Assembly: GCA_019695185.1 (NCBI GenBank)
Contig: JAIBAN010000015.1
Coordinates: 41,610 to 105,609, forward strand
DNA: 64,000 nucleotides
Source of the DNA: Blastocatellia bacterium
Lineage (GTDB): Bacteria; Acidobacteriota; Blastocatellia; Chloracidobacteriales; Chloracidobacteriaceae
Direction of reading: 5' to 3'
The notes below the pieces were generated by a model. It saw nothing but the letters and a program-made list of their open reading frames with translations. It was not told the DNA's origin and did not search any database. This document shows, piece after piece, positions 8,720 to 19,500 of the stretch. How positions within the stretch are numbered: position 1 is the stretch's first letter; each line of letters opens with the position of its first letter. The position numbers and the translations under genes were made by a program.

Positions 8720-10186
8720 TCAGAAATAGTGTCCCAGTGATTGTTCCAACAGTTCAATCCGTTTATCAAAGGGAAGGCGGACCAGTTTGTCCAACACCTC
8801 GGCTTCCCCAAGTTCGGAAAGCAGAACCGTGACTTCCCACATGATTTCCTGGCGGCGGCGGCGGCTTTCGGTTTTGGCTGGGGCTTTGGAAGGGTCAATC
8901 CATTCATTGGAGGCAGCTTCCAGAAAGGTTTCCTGTTCAGACCGCAGGGAGTCCAGATGGCCCTTGAGCATTGATACCCGAACTTCCCGTGCTTCTTTTT
9001 CATCCATCCGGTGGCGGGGTTCGGTGGCATACAGGCGAAACCGGTCCACTATGCGTTCCGCAACTGACAAGGGCAATCCAGCAGCGGCGGCCATGTCGGT
9101 GGGTCTGGCTGTGACATAGGCTGAAAGGGTAATCACCCCGGCTGCAAACAGGCGGCGGATGGCGGGTCGCCCAACGTTCACCTGTTTGAGCAGGGAACTG
9201 ATGATGATGGATTCCGGCGTATTGAAATCATCCGGAATCAAAAAGACCTTGGGCAAATAGTTTTCCAGGGTCAGATAGGATTCATGGATTTCGTCCCGCA
9301 GGATTTCATCCGTGTCGGGATTGTCCCCATAGGAAAGTTCGGCTTTGCGTAAAACCGTTTCAAAGGCTTCCATGTGGGTGGCCAGGTTTCCAATCCCGAT
9401 TCCCAACGCTGCGGTGCGCACCGATTTACAGGCTGCCAGGCAGGGTTCAATCCAGTCTTTTCCGCCCCGCCCAAGCCGGACCTGGGCGACAAATTCACGC
9501 AAGGGGCGCACAAAAGCAGTAGCGATTTCAGAGAACAGCTCACGCACCGTTTCGTCGTCGGCTTCGGTCTGGCCGGTGGGGACTTCGCCGGTGGAGGGTT
9601 CTCCGGCCCAGACCTCATTGCCTGTGTCCCCAAACCCTTCCAGAAATGAGCCAATTTCATCCTCGCCCAAAGCCAGAAGGTCAAATGGGTCATCGTGGGG
9701 CAGGCTTTCACGGGGAGGTGTAGCAGAATCAACTGGTGCCAGAGCCGTTTCCGTGCGGGAAGGAACCTCCATCACCTTGCGCAACAGCTTGATGGTGGGG
9801 ATCGCCTGCGAAGGAACGATGCCATGCTGGAAACCCTGGGCACGGGCAGCCAACCCTCGAAAAATCGGAGGGGCTTCACTTAACGTGACCCGCAGCCTTT
9901 CATAGAAATCACCATCCATTTCTCCCAACCGCCAACCGGCGACCCGCACCAATTCACCCAAATCAATCATCATGGCGACAGCCATTTCATCGTAAATCGG
10001 CATCGGGTGGGATTTTAATTTGAGGCCAAATTGCTCGGCAGCATAGGCAATGGCGTCGGTGTGTTCCGCCACCTGCTCAAAATAGGAATCAGCCAGGGGG
10101 GATTTGACTGCGACGCGCTCCAGGCAATGTGATAACAGGACCGAACTGTCATCAATAGCAGCCACAAATTCGCCAATGGTGTTCAT
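8720..10186 (-). CDS. unknown helical protein with C-terminal HhH-like segment
   Basis: The ATG at 10186 (MNTIGEFVAAIDDSS) is preferred over an upstream start at 10294, which adds a non-conserved leader. The 488-aa protein is soluble and mostly helical. An N-terminal helical domain (about 1-150) is followed by an acidic Pro/Thr-rich linker (about 155-215). A second helical bundle contains ALGIGIGNLATHMEAFETVL; its single His and spacing recall an HPt bundle without the usual HxLKG signature. Near residue 345 there is a helix-hairpin-helix-like stretch (FAAGVITLSAYVTARP, then AAAAGLPLSVAERIVDRFR). The C-terminus is Arg/Lys-rich and then helical. A terminator follows it. I do not recognise a named family; a signalling or DNA-associated adaptor is possible but unproven. 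Confidence 0.75.
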   Translation of the reverse strand: MNTIGEFVAAIDDSSVLLSHCLERVAVKSPLADSYFEQVAEHTDAIAYAAEQFGLKLKSHPMPIYDEMAVAMMIDLGELVRVAGWRLGEMDGDFYERLRVTLSEAPPIFRGLAARAQGFQHGIVPSQAIPTIKLLRKVMEVPSRTETALAPVDSATPPRESLPHDDPFDLLALGEDEIGSFLEGFGDTGNEVWAGEPSTGEVPTGQTEADDETVRELFSEIATAFVRPLREFVAQVRLGRGGKDWIEPCLAACKSVRTAALGIGIGNLATHMEAFETVLRKAELSYGDNPDTDEILRDEIHESYLTLENYLPKVFLIPDDFNTPESIIISSLLKQVNVGRPAIRRLFAAGVITLSAYVTARPTDMAAAAGLPLSVAERIVDRFRLYATEPRHRMDEKEAREVRVSMLKGHLDSLRSEQETFLEAASNEWIDPSKAPAKTESRRRRQEIMWEVTVLLSELGEAEVLDKLVRLPFDKRIELLEQSLGHYF

Positions 10187-10448
10187 GTAAAAACCGATGT
10201 TGTCATTCTGCTGGAGAAAGCCAGAATGGAACACCGCTCCTTTCGAGAAAATGAAGTGGACAGGGTAGCACGACGCACGCCTGCCGAGGGACATTTTTCA
10301 AGCTTGTGAGTATCGGGTTTGTCTTGAAAAAAGGGCCAAACTGAAAGGGATTTGCCGCCAGACCGCAACGGACCGGACCGAAGGTGGGGTCCTGCTGGGT
10401 GGCACGGGGAATTATCAACAAAAGAGGGGCAACTGGCTACCCCAAAAG

Positions 10449-10464
10449 CCCTTGGAGCCAAGGG
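10449..10464 (-). terminator. hairpin downstream of the DUF1223 gene
   Basis: CCCTTGG / CCAAGGG with a 2-nt loop, followed on the minus strand by CTTTTGGGG. It lies about 40 bp past the stop at 10506. The stem is short and the T-run weak, so it may not terminate. The remaining 10187-10505 interval shows nothing else recognisable. Confidence 0.35.
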
Positions 10465-10505
10465 GAAATAGCATTTTTCGCAGGCTTTTTCTGAAGTTTT
10501 GTTGT

Positions 10506-11336
10506 TTACCAGTGATAAGAGCCAGCTCCCACAATCCGACCTGAATTGATTTCCTGCAAAAAGGCCACCAGCCGCAGGTTTTTGGGGTTCCAATCGGGAG
10601 AGATGGAGATGGTTTGGGTAAAGCCGGCAGAGGGGCTTGATGAATCAATGGATACTTGCCCGACCTGCCACAGTTTCCGCACGACACCAGTGTGCGAAAG
10701 GGTGCGACCGCCGTTTTCACCGCGCAAAACATTGGAATGGAGTTTGGATTCGGTCAGGGCAAGCCAGAGGTCAAATTTCCGCCCGGCAGGTATCTGGGTC
10801 GGGGCCGCCAGTTTGATTGAAACAGGCAGGTCTGCGTTTTGTTTCAAAGCTGGAACGGAAAGGTCAATCCGGATTTTGGCCAAGTGACTGGCGTCAACAA
10901 TGGCTGCAAACGCATCACTGCGGCGGCCACCCACAAATTCATTTTTTCCGTCCACCACCATTTGCGGGGTGTAAATGCTGCGCAGTCCCATGGTTTCGCC
11001 GTAAGCCCGTTGTCGTTCGGTAAATTGGCGTGAGGCAAAAGGGTCCACCCAACCCAATTCATTCCAATAGTCCACATGAAAAGCCAGGGGCAGGATTTCA
11101 ACATTGGCTATGGGTTGGCTGCTTTCCAATTGTTCCAGCAGGGAGTCAGCCGGCGGACAACTGGAACAGCCCTCAGAGGTGAACAGTTCCACCACAACCG
11201 GAACAGGAGCAGAAGGACGCTGGGGGGATTGAGCTTCGGTGGTCATAGATGAGGTTGAAGGGAGGTGGCAGGCAAAGCCGCCTAAAATGACCTGGAACGC
11301 CAGGGCTACACCAATGATGGTCAATGATTTTTTCAT
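10506..11336 (-). CDS. DUF1223 family, exported thioredoxin-fold protein
   Basis: ATG 11336 gives MKKSLTIIGVALAFQVILGGFAC, a signal peptide ending in a possible but imperfect lipobox (GFAC). The mature protein has the DUF1223 hallmark VVVELFTSEGCSSCPPAD with a thioredoxin-like CxxC (CSSC). It is followed by HVDYWNELGWVDPFAS and TPQMVVDGKNEFVGG, both conserved in that family. The C-terminal half is a beta-rich domain. DUF1223 proteins are secreted or periplasmic thioredoxin-fold proteins of undefined substrate; redox activity is inferred from CxxC. At 276 aa the length is typical. It starts 66 bp after the CHAT gene stop on the same strand and may be co-transcribed with it. Confidence 0.88.
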   Translation of the reverse strand: MKKSLTIIGVALAFQVILGGFACHLPSTSSMTTEAQSPQRPSAPVPVVVELFTSEGCSSCPPADSLLEQLESSQPIANVEILPLAFHVDYWNELGWVDPFASRQFTERQRAYGETMGLRSIYTPQMVVDGKNEFVGGRRSDAFAAIVDASHLAKIRIDLSVPALKQNADLPVSIKLAAPTQIPAGRKFDLWLALTESKLHSNVLRGENGGRTLSHTGVVRKLWQVGQVSIDSSSPSAGFTQTISISPDWNPKNLRLVAFLQEINSGRIVGAGSYHW

Positions 11337-11401
11337 GGTTGGCACATTTCGGGAAATTTGTTGAAAGCCGTGAGAAATTCTGCTGCCTGACTGAAATCCG
11401 A

Positions 11402-14263
11402 CTACAGTTCTTTCCATTCCCCGGAAAGAATAAAACCAGCCCAGTAAAAGGGATGGTTGCGGTTGGGGTTTTTCAACAACTCCAGCCGCACCTGCCGCAG
11501 AGCCGCACTCCGGCTGGCACCACTGCGCAACCGTTTGTAAAATCCAACCATAAGGTCTTTGGTGCCCTGGTCGGAAACCGGCCAGAGGCTCATCATTTGG
11601 GTTTCGCTCCCCGCCAAAACCAGAGCTCGCCGCAGGCCATAAACACCATCCCCGTTGACCGCCTTACCCAGTCCGGTGTCGCAGGCGGAAAGCACCACCA
11701 GTCTCGTCCCGGACAATTTGAGCCCAATGGCTTCATAAGCGGTCAGCACTGATTGCTCGTTGGCATGGTTGGCTCCGGCGAAGAAAAGCCAGGAACGAAA
11801 CAGCGGGTTGGCTTTGCGGAGTTGTTCCAGGTTGGGGGCCAAGTCAGTTTCCCGGTCCAGCCGGGTCAAATTGCGTTGGCTGATGTCGGCCACTACTGGC
11901 CCCATGTCGGCCAAAAACTGCCCATGCGTGGCGATATGTAAGAGAAAAGGGTTCTGTGCCGCCAACAAGGCCTGTTTCGTAGCTTGCCCTTTGGTCAAAA
12001 TGGTGGGATTGGGAAACATTTTTCCTATGGAAGCAGCCTCTTCGGCAGTGCCAGCCAATCGTTCGAGAGGGGCAAAGGAAACCCCTCCAATTTGTGGACC
12101 CGGCCCCTGGGAATAATCCGGGTCAGCCACCACCAGAGTGGTCCCAACCTCCGTTTTTGCCAGTTGGAAGCGAAGCAGGTCCCGCCCGCTGGTCAGATAG
12201 GAAATTTCATAATGATTGACTGCATAGAGTCCTTTTTCATCAACCAGGGCGTCATAAGGAATCAGGTTTAACACGCCGTCCGGGGAAATCAGAAGCCGGG
12301 TGGTTCCACCCAACAGTTTCCGAACCGGTTGGAAAATCAGGCTGTCCAGTTTGCGGCCAGCCGTTTGTAGGGCTCCCTTGGGATTCGCCTTTCCCTCCCG
12401 CAGATGATTCCGCCAAGCACCAACCGCCGGTTCAATGATGGACAGGGGGCCTAAATCCAACCCCCTTGGTTCTCCTGTTTTTTTCAGGACATACACAGCC
12501 AGTCGGGCCTCACCAAACACCTGTTTCAGCGGGTCAAAAGGACGATAGGTCGCATATTCGACCAGAGCGCTTTGTTCAGGTAACGCCGATTGAAGCGCTT
12601 CAAGCGTGATGGCGGTCCGTTCCAGACGGGTTTCCAGCCCTTTTCGGCTGAGTTGGCCTTCAAGCTGTTCGACTGCTTCCTCAAGGGATTTAATGTCTTC
12701 CTGGTAGCGGGAGGCACCCTGTTTGCCGGGTTCCTTGAGCAGGAGCGCGGCCAGTTGAGACCGCGTCCGGCTGAGTTCATCCAGCAAGGCCCCATCAGCA
12801 GGATTGGAATTTTGCCTGACTTTGTGCAAAACATCGGCCATGGCATCCAGACTGCGGCCTTTGGTGTTCAAAATCATGGTCAAAGCCAACCGGGCGGCCT
12901 CTGGTTGGTTTTTGGCAGTGCGGGTATGAAAGGAAATGGTTTGGTTTTTAATTGGATCAATTTTGGCCTGATATTTCAGTTTCTGGTTTTCGGAACCCAC
13001 TGACAGGTTGCGAACCAAATCCTGTTCCAAAATCTGGTTGCTCCGTCCAAGTTGTTCAACTGCCTCCTGATAGTTTCCCTGACCCCAGGAAAGAAGCGCC
13101 AGATAATTCAAGACTGAGGCGGTTTGCGGGTGATTTGGTCCAAAGGTTTTCAACCGGATTGCCAGGGCTCTTTCCAATAACTGGCGGGCTTCCGCCAGGT
13201 TTCCGGAATGAACGCGGTTTTCCGCCAACTTGACCAGACAGCGGGCAACGGTTGGATGGTCACCATTCCAGGTCTTTTCGGCAATTGATTGGGCACGTTG
13301 GAGGAGGGCTGCCGCTGGTTCGAATTCCTCTCGCTTGGAATGCAGGTCAGCAAAACTGAGCAGCGGAACAATCAGGTTTTGGTGTTCTTTCCCGTAGGTT
13401 TTTTCCAAAATGGCCAAAGCCTTGTTGAGCAACTCCGCTGCTTTGCCAGATTCCCCTTGGAGTAAGAATACAGAACCTAAATTCAAATAGCTTTTGGCGG
13501 TTTGCGGATGGTCGGGGCCGTAGGTTTGGTTCCGCAATGCAAAAGCCTGCTCATGAAATGCCAGGGCTTGAGCCAGATCACCTCTTTGGCGCAGGGTCAG
13601 CCCCAGGTTGTCACAGGTGGTGGCCCGATTTTGCAGGATTTGCTGGTTGTTGGGGACCGTTTCATACAGGGAGAGCCCCTGCCGATACTCAGCCTCAGCT
13701 TTGATATGGTCGGATATTTCATTATAGACCCCACCCAAATTGTTGTGCAGCAAGCCCAAATCAATATTCTTTTTAGGATCGGTGCTTTTTTCCCAGATGG
13801 GCAGCGCCCGGAGGTAGCAGGTTTCGGCAGCAGCGTAAACCCCAATCTGGGTGTAAAAAAGTCCCAGGTTGAGCAGGGTCCGGCCAACGTCCGGATGAGT
13901 TGGCCCCAGCGCTTTTTCCTGTATGGCCAAAGCCCGGTTGAGGTAGCTTTCAACCTTTTTGAAATCCCCGTTAGCCCGGTGCAAAACTCCCAAATCATTT
14001 AAAGTCGCGGCAGTTTCGTAATGTTCTGCGCCGTAGAATTTTTCTTTAAGAGCCAGGATTTTTTCAAAGTAGGGGATCGCCTCACTGTGTTTTCCCGCTA
14101 CATAGAACTTGCCGCCCTGGTCGAACAATTCCTTGATTTCTTTGGCAACAGGGTTTTCCGCTTCATTTTGGGTCGGGCTTGGGGTTTGTCCCGTAACCGG
14201 GTATGAAGCAGCCCCCAACCAGACCGCCAGACCAACTGCCAAAAAACGGTTGCAGAAACTCAT
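11402..14263 (-). CDS. TPR-CHAT protein (caspase-like peptidase)
   Basis: ATG 14263 is the start: AAGGAG lies at 14268-14273, with a 4-nt gap. An in-frame ATG at 14278 lacks a site. The 953-aa product begins with a signal sequence (FLAVGLAVWLGAASYPVTGQ). About ten TPR units of the kinesin-light-chain type follow (about residues 45-440, for example YGPDHPQTAKSYLNLGSVF). A coiled helical region leads to a C-terminal CHAT domain (about 620-950). The caspase-like dyad is visible: His780 in HIATHGQF and Cys861 in VVLSACDTGLG, with the downstream LWPVSDQGT and FYWAGFILSG motifs. CHAT proteases are cysteine peptidases related to caspases and separase; with TPRs they are usually regulated by binding partners. 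An export signal suggests periplasmic action. The substrate is unknown. Confidence 0.93.
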   Translation of the reverse strand: MSFCNRFLAVGLAVWLGAASYPVTGQTPSPTQNEAENPVAKEIKELFDQGGKFYVAGKHSEAIPYFEKILALKEKFYGAEHYETAATLNDLGVLHRANGDFKKVESYLNRALAIQEKALGPTHPDVGRTLLNLGLFYTQIGVYAAAETCYLRALPIWEKSTDPKKNIDLGLLHNNLGGVYNEISDHIKAEAEYRQGLSLYETVPNNQQILQNRATTCDNLGLTLRQRGDLAQALAFHEQAFALRNQTYGPDHPQTAKSYLNLGSVFLLQGESGKAAELLNKALAILEKTYGKEHQNLIVPLLSFADLHSKREEFEPAAALLQRAQSIAEKTWNGDHPTVARCLVKLAENRVHSGNLAEARQLLERALAIRLKTFGPNHPQTASVLNYLALLSWGQGNYQEAVEQLGRSNQILEQDLVRNLSVGSENQKLKYQAKIDPIKNQTISFHTRTAKNQPEAARLALTMILNTKGRSLDAMADVLHKVRQNSNPADGALLDELSRTRSQLAALLLKEPGKQGASRYQEDIKSLEEAVEQLEGQLSRKGLETRLERTAITLEALQSALPEQSALVEYATYRPFDPLKQVFGEARLAVYVLKKTGEPRGLDLGPLSIIEPAVGAWRNHLREGKANPKGALQTAGRKLDSLIFQPVRKLLGGTTRLLISPDGVLNLIPYDALVDEKGLYAVNHYEISYLTSGRDLLRFQLAKTEVGTTLVVADPDYSQGPGPQIGGVSFAPLERLAGTAEEAASIGKMFPNPTILTKGQATKQALLAAQNPFLLHIATHGQFLADMGPVVADISQRNLTRLDRETDLAPNLEQLRKANPLFRSWLFFAGANHANEQSVLTAYEAIGLKLSGTRLVVLSACDTGLGKAVNGDGVYGLRRALVLAGSETQMMSLWPVSDQGTKDLMVGFYKRLRSGASRSAALRQVRLELLKNPNRNHPFYWAGFILSGEWKEL

Positions 14264-14632
14264 AGTGCTCCTTCGCATAAATCAACCATCCCCACGAAAA
14301 ACAATGTCCGACTCGCGTCCTGGTCTTTGCTTACCTGTCAGTTCGGGAATGACTGCCGTCCCCCCAGACAAGGTTGGGCGGAATTGTAAGGAAGGAAAGA
14401 AAACAATGCCACCCGGAGAACCAAACTGGCCGTGGCACCACCTGTAAGGTAGCTGCAAACCAAAAGAAGATCAGCCAAACCCAACCCCTTTGGCCAATTA
14501 TCTCAAAAAAACCGATTTCCGATTCTGCTGGAGCCTGGACCCATGAAAAACCACTATTCACACAGCCCGCACTTTCGGTAATGTAGCAGTCCACGTACCT
14601 CATTCCGAATCTCCTCAAGGAGCCGTCAACCA
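14264..14632. other. divergent intergenic region
   Basis: This 369-bp gap separates the CHAT gene (minus) from the acyl-CoA dehydrogenase gene (plus) and must hold both promoters. Apart from the ribosome-binding sites (AAGGAG at 14268-14273 on the minus strand and at 14617-14622 on the plus strand) I see no clear promoter, dyad or small gene. Confidence 0.5.
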
Positions 14633-16330
14633 ATGCTACTTTTCAATCCAAAACAGCACCAGCGTTCCTATGCCGATGAACGTTCCCGCACCATTATGCA
14701 GAAAACCATCGAGTTTTTTGAATCCAAAGGGAAAAAAAGACTCAAAGCGGATGACTTCAATCGGGTGTGGTATGCGGATTTCCTTCAGTTCATTAAACGC
14801 GAAGGGATTTTTGCCACGCTTCTGACACCGCCTGCTTACGGCGGCGAGGATGCCCGCTGGGATACCTGGCGCAATTGTGAGTTCAACGAAATTTTGGGGT
14901 TTTACGGACTCTGTTACTGGTATACCTGGCAGGTTTCCATCCTGGGGTTGGGACCCATCTGGATGAGCGACAATGAAGCGGTCAAACACAAAACCGCCGG
15001 TTTGCTGAAGGAAGGGGGAATTTTTGCTTTTGGCCTTTCTGAAAAAGAGCATGGGGCGGATATTTACTCAACTGATATGGAATTGGCTCCCAAGGGTGAC
15101 GGCACTTTTCTGGCGCGAGGAGACAAATACTACATTGGCAATGGAAACGCGGCAGCGCTGATTTCAACTTTTGGCAAGCGAACCGATACGGGTGACTATG
15201 TTTTTTTCGCCGTCAGTTCAAAGCATGAATCTTTTGCCTGTGTGCAGAATGTGACCGCCAGCCAGTCGTATGTTTCGGAATTCATTCTGCACGAGTACCC
15301 CTTGACCGAGGCCGACATTTTATCCCAGGGACAGGCTGCCTGGGACGCTGCTCTCAACACGGTCAACGTCGGGAAATACAATCTGGGCTGGGCCTCCATC
15401 GGCATTTGTACCCATGCCTTTTATGAAGCCATCAACCACGCCGCCAACCGTCGCCTGTACAACATGTATGTGACCGATTTTCCGCATGTCAAACAGATGT
15501 TCACCGAAGCCTATTGCCGGTTGGTGGCGATGAAACTGTTTGCTTTGCGGGCGGCTGATTACATGCGCACGGCTTCGCCGGAAGACCGGCGCTATCTGCT
15601 CTATAATCCAATTGTCAAAATGAAGGTCACCACCCAGGGCGAAGAGGTGGTCAACCTGCTGTGGGACGTGATTGCCGCCAAAGGGTTTGAGAAAGACACC
15701 TACTTTGAGATGGCGGCCCGTGACATTCGCGCTTTGCCAAAACTGGAAGGCACCGTCCATGTCAACATTGCCCTGATTCTGAAATTCATGCCGTCCTATT
15801 TTGGTGAACCGGCGGATTTGCCCACCATCCCCCAATGTAGTGACCCGGTACATGATGAATTTCTTTTCCGCCAGGGACCGGCCAAAAACCTCCATCATAT
15901 TCGGTTTCACGACCACAAACCCGTGTTTGACCGGTATGACATTCCCAACCTCAAACTTTTCAAAGAGCAAATCAAGGCATTCAAGGTCCTGCTTTTCAAA
16001 GCGCCGCCCAGCCCGGCCCAAACCAAGGATTTGGACTTCATTCTGACCTTGGGCGAGCTTTTTACCATCATCGTCTATAGCCAACTGATGCTGGAAAACG
16101 TGGAGACCTACGGGATTGAACCGGAACTGGTGGACCAGATGTTTGATTGTTTTGTGCGGGATTTCTCGAAGTTTGCTTTGCAACTGCACAGCAAACCGAG
16201 CAGTACCGAAGAACAGATGGAACTGTGCCTCAAAATGATCCGCAAGCCGGTAGTGGACGAGGCCCGTTACCAGAAAATCTGGCAGGAACACGTGTATGCC
16301 TTGAAAGGCGTTTACCAGATGAATGACTGA
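14633..16330 (+). CDS. acyl-CoA dehydrogenase family protein
   Basis: ATG 14633 follows AAGGAG with a 10-nt gap. The 565-aa protein has the three-part acyl-CoA dehydrogenase layout. First comes an N-terminal helical domain, with LLTPPAYGGEDARWDTW. The middle beta-barrel follows, with FAFGLSEKEHGADIYSTDMEL (the flavin/substrate strand, normally ...TEPxxGSD) and GDKYYIGNGNAA. A C-terminal four-helix domain contains VNVGKYNLGWASIGICTHAFYEAI and VNLLWDVIAAKGFEKD. Roughly 160 residues more than the usual 380-400 aa form a C-terminal extension. These flavoenzymes introduce a trans double bond into acyl-CoA thioesters. The substrate is not predictable. It stands alone as a single-gene unit with convergent downstream neighbours. 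Confidence 0.88.
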   Translation: MLLFNPKQHQRSYADERSRTIMQKTIEFFESKGKKRLKADDFNRVWYADFLQFIKREGIFATLLTPPAYGGEDARWDTWRNCEFNEILGFYGLCYWYTWQVSILGLGPIWMSDNEAVKHKTAGLLKEGGIFAFGLSEKEHGADIYSTDMELAPKGDGTFLARGDKYYIGNGNAAALISTFGKRTDTGDYVFFAVSSKHESFACVQNVTASQSYVSEFILHEYPLTEADILSQGQAAWDAALNTVNVGKYNLGWASIGICTHAFYEAINHAANRRLYNMYVTDFPHVKQMFTEAYCRLVAMKLFALRAADYMRTASPEDRRYLLYNPIVKMKVTTQGEEVVNLLWDVIAAKGFEKDTYFEMAARDIRALPKLEGTVHVNIALILKFMPSYFGEPADLPTIPQCSDPVHDEFLFRQGPAKNLHHIRFHDHKPVFDRYDIPNLKLFKEQIKAFKVLLFKAPPSPAQTKDLDFILTLGELFTIIVYSQLMLENVETYGIEPELVDQMFDCFVRDFSKFALQLHSKPSSTEEQMELCLKMIRKPVVDEARYQKIWQEHVYALKGVYQMND

Positions 16331-16516
16331 CTTTTGAAAGTCCATTGGTACATCACACCAGGGTATGGCTCCAGGTTCCAGGCTTTCCGAGTGCGACCAT
16401 TGGTGGGGAAAGGCGGTGGTTTCGGTAATCCGAAGGGCCGCCTTTGAGGCCAATGCCCGGTTGTTCCTCAGCCCAATGACAGTGTTGACCTCGGTGCGCT
16501 CGCAGGCAAAAGGAAT

Positions 16517-16545
16517 GTGGGGCACTCCCACCGGGAATGCCCCAC
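16517..16545. terminator. hairpin between convergent genes
   Basis: A 13-bp stem (GTGGGGCACTCCC with GGGAATGCCCCAC, one mismatch) and a 3-nt loop lie between two convergent genes. On the minus strand it is followed by ATTCCTTTTG. Likely terminator for the giant minus-strand gene side or shared. The rest of 16331-16592 shows nothing. Confidence 0.5.
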
Positions 16546-16592
16546 TCGGTTCAAAAGGGAATCGGATGCGAACGTTTGGGCTCAATCACCTT

Positions 16593-19500
16593 TTATGGGG
16601 TGAGCCATTTGAGGAAAATGTCGGCACTTCCCTGACGGGTATCGGTCCAGACCACCACAACGGTTCCATTGGCCAGCACTCCGAAACCGGTGCGGGTGCC
16701 GAGGTTGGTATTGAAATCCCGGAAGGGGTTGGTCACCGAGGCATTTGCCGGAAGCGTCGAGACCGGGGTTTCGGCAACCGTCACCCCCCGGTCAGTTGAT
16801 TTTGCCAGCCGGACCAGCACGGTTTGGTCGGTGATGTCGTGGCGGGTGTCATAAAAGGTAACGAACAGATTTCCTTTCAGGTCAAACTCGGCGGCAGGGT
16901 GAAACTGGTCGCCGTTGGTGCCGTTGGTCAGAGGGTGGGGCTGGCTCCAGGTGCGGCCCCCGTCGGAGGTTGTAGTCATAAAAATATCCAACCCGTTGCC
17001 AATTCCGGTAAACACCGCCGTCAGGCTGTCGGGTTGTTTCACGTCCGGCAGCAGAGTCAGATTTGGGGTCACAAGGGCTTCGGGCATGGCGGCGGTATAG
17101 AGCCCGGCTCCCAGCCCGGTAATGGCAATTGGGGTAGGGGTTGCGAAACTCACCCCGTCCCGGCTGGAGCTGACCAGCAGCGTGCCATCTTCACTTGATT
17201 TCTCAGCATTCCATTGATTCCAGCCGACCAACAGGCTGCCGTCCGAGGTGGCTGCAATGGCAGGGTGGCCAACCGCTCCGGTGGCAATCGTGACGGGTTG
17301 GCGGAGACTGCCGAGGGTGGCGGTCACCGGACGGTATTCAATTGTGTTGGTTTCAGTGAAGGAATTCCTGGTTTCCCATACCGCCACGACCTGTCCCGCC
17401 GGAGTGACGGCCAACGCCGGGCGGCTGAAGAACCTGAAATCGGTGGCGCTCGCACTGGCCAGCGCGGTGGGTACCGTGAAGGTCAGTCGGTCACTCAGGC
17501 GGGCGACGAGCACCGCATTGGCGGAATCCTCCAGGTTGCCCGCAATGTAGGCCACATACAGTTCGCCCTTGGAAAAGACCAGACTTGGGGATTGGGCACT
17601 GTCATAGGTTTGCCCCCCCAGGTTTTTGAGTGGCGTCAGGGTACGCCACGAAAGGCCGCCGTCCTGCGACAGTTTCACCAGCACCGTTTGGCTCAGATAA
17701 TCAGTCGCCGCCACGGCAATGAGGCGCGGGTTGGCAGGGTCCACGGCCACGACCGGACTGGTCTGCACACCAATTCCGCTTATGAGTGCCGTGCTGCCGT
17801 CGCTGGCAGTCTGGTGGTCCTCGACCGCCTGGAACTGAATCCCGGATTTCCCGGTGCCAAACTGCTGGTTGACGGTAAATTCATAATGCCCCATCCGTCC
17901 CCCCTGGGGTGAGGCGGTCGTCACGGCATAGAGGTCCACGAAAAGCTGGAAGGGTTGCCGCCCTCCTCCGATACCGACGCCGAAATTCACGGGGAAGGAC
18001 CCGCCTGGGGCGAGCGACCCAATCGGGACGGTTTGGGTATCCCCCACGACACCTGCGCCGTTGTTGGCGGAGCGCAACCGGTAGGGCTGACCGGGAAAGA
18101 GGTCCGTTCCGACTTTGTTAAGCTGGGTGACGCGGAAAAATGCGCCCACCAGGGGGGCGGTACCGGTGTTGGTGAGGGTCGTGCCAATTGTGAAGGTGCC
18201 GACATAACCGGGGACCGGTTGCATATCAAAGTTTCTGGAAGTGACGCTCAAACTGGCGACCGCATTGGTATTGACCGAGACTATGGTGGAAGCCGAACCC
18301 GAGCAACCGCCGCTGGTGACCGTCACCCGATAGAGCCCGGAATGGATGCGTTGCACATTGGGAATGGTCGGGTTTTGCAGTACGGAGGTAAATCCGTTCG
18401 GACCAACCCAACTGTAGGTCGCGCCGCCGGGCCCGGTGGCGGTCAGTTGGAGTAGATTCCCTAGATTGAGGGGGCCGTTGTTGGAAGCCGTGGCGGTGAC
18501 GGCGCACACCGTCGCCACAAACACATCGTTCAAACCATTCCAGTCATTCGGAATCAGGTTGTTGCCAGCACTCCGAAACGCGACTCTGGTCCCGTTCGGG
18601 CTGATGGCCGGCGTATCTGAACTCCCGTTGCCTGAGGTGGTGGCAACGGTGGCATTCCGGCTGACCAGCGAGGTCGTCCCAGCCCCCAGGTCACGCAGAA
18701 AGACATCCGTGCCGGTCCCGTTTCCGTCGGAAAAGCCGGTCACGAGGTCCGTGGCCCGGCTCAGAAACGCGACTTTGATGCCGTCCGCGCTGATGACCGG
18801 CGTATCTGAAGTGTTATTCCCGGAGGTGGTGGCCACGGTGGCATTCCGGCTGACAAGGGTCGTTGTCCCCGCCGTCAGGTCGCGCAGGAAGACATCCGTG
18901 CCGCCGTTCCCGTCAGTAAAGCCGGTTACGAGGTCCGTGGCAAAGCTGACAAACACGACCCTGGTGCCATCCGAACTGAGAGCCGGCGCACTTGAAGTGT
19001 TATTCGCGGAGGTGGTGGCCACGGTGGCATTTCGGGTGATGAGGGTGGTCGTCCCTGCGGTCAGGTCAAACAGGAAGATATCCGGAAAGCCGCCGCCGTT
19101 CCCGTCGGTAAATCCGGTTACGAGGTCCGTGGCAAAGCTCCGAAACGCGATTTTGGTCCCGTCCGCGCTGAGGACTGTCGTATCTGAAAGGCTATTGGCC
19201 GAGGTGGTGGCCACTGTGGCGGTACGACTGATGAGGGTCGTCGTCCCCGCCGTCAGGTCGCGCAGGAAGACATCCGTGTTGGTGCCGTTTCCGTCGATAA
19301 ATCCGGTGACGAGGTTTGTGGCTCTGCTCCGAAATGCAATTTTGGTCCCGTCGGCGTTGATGACCGGCGAATCCGAGGCGTTATTTCCCGAAGTGGTGGC
19401 CACCGTGGCGGTGCGGCTCAGGAGCGTGGTCGTCCCCGCCGTCAGGTCGCGCAGAAAGATATCGATACTGGCACCGTTTCCGTCGGTAAATCCGGTCACG

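Noticed and set aside
15320..16585. Long minus-strand open frame (421 codons)
   Set aside because: It is antisense to the well-supported acyl-CoA dehydrogenase gene and encodes no recognisable motif. It exists because of codon bias.
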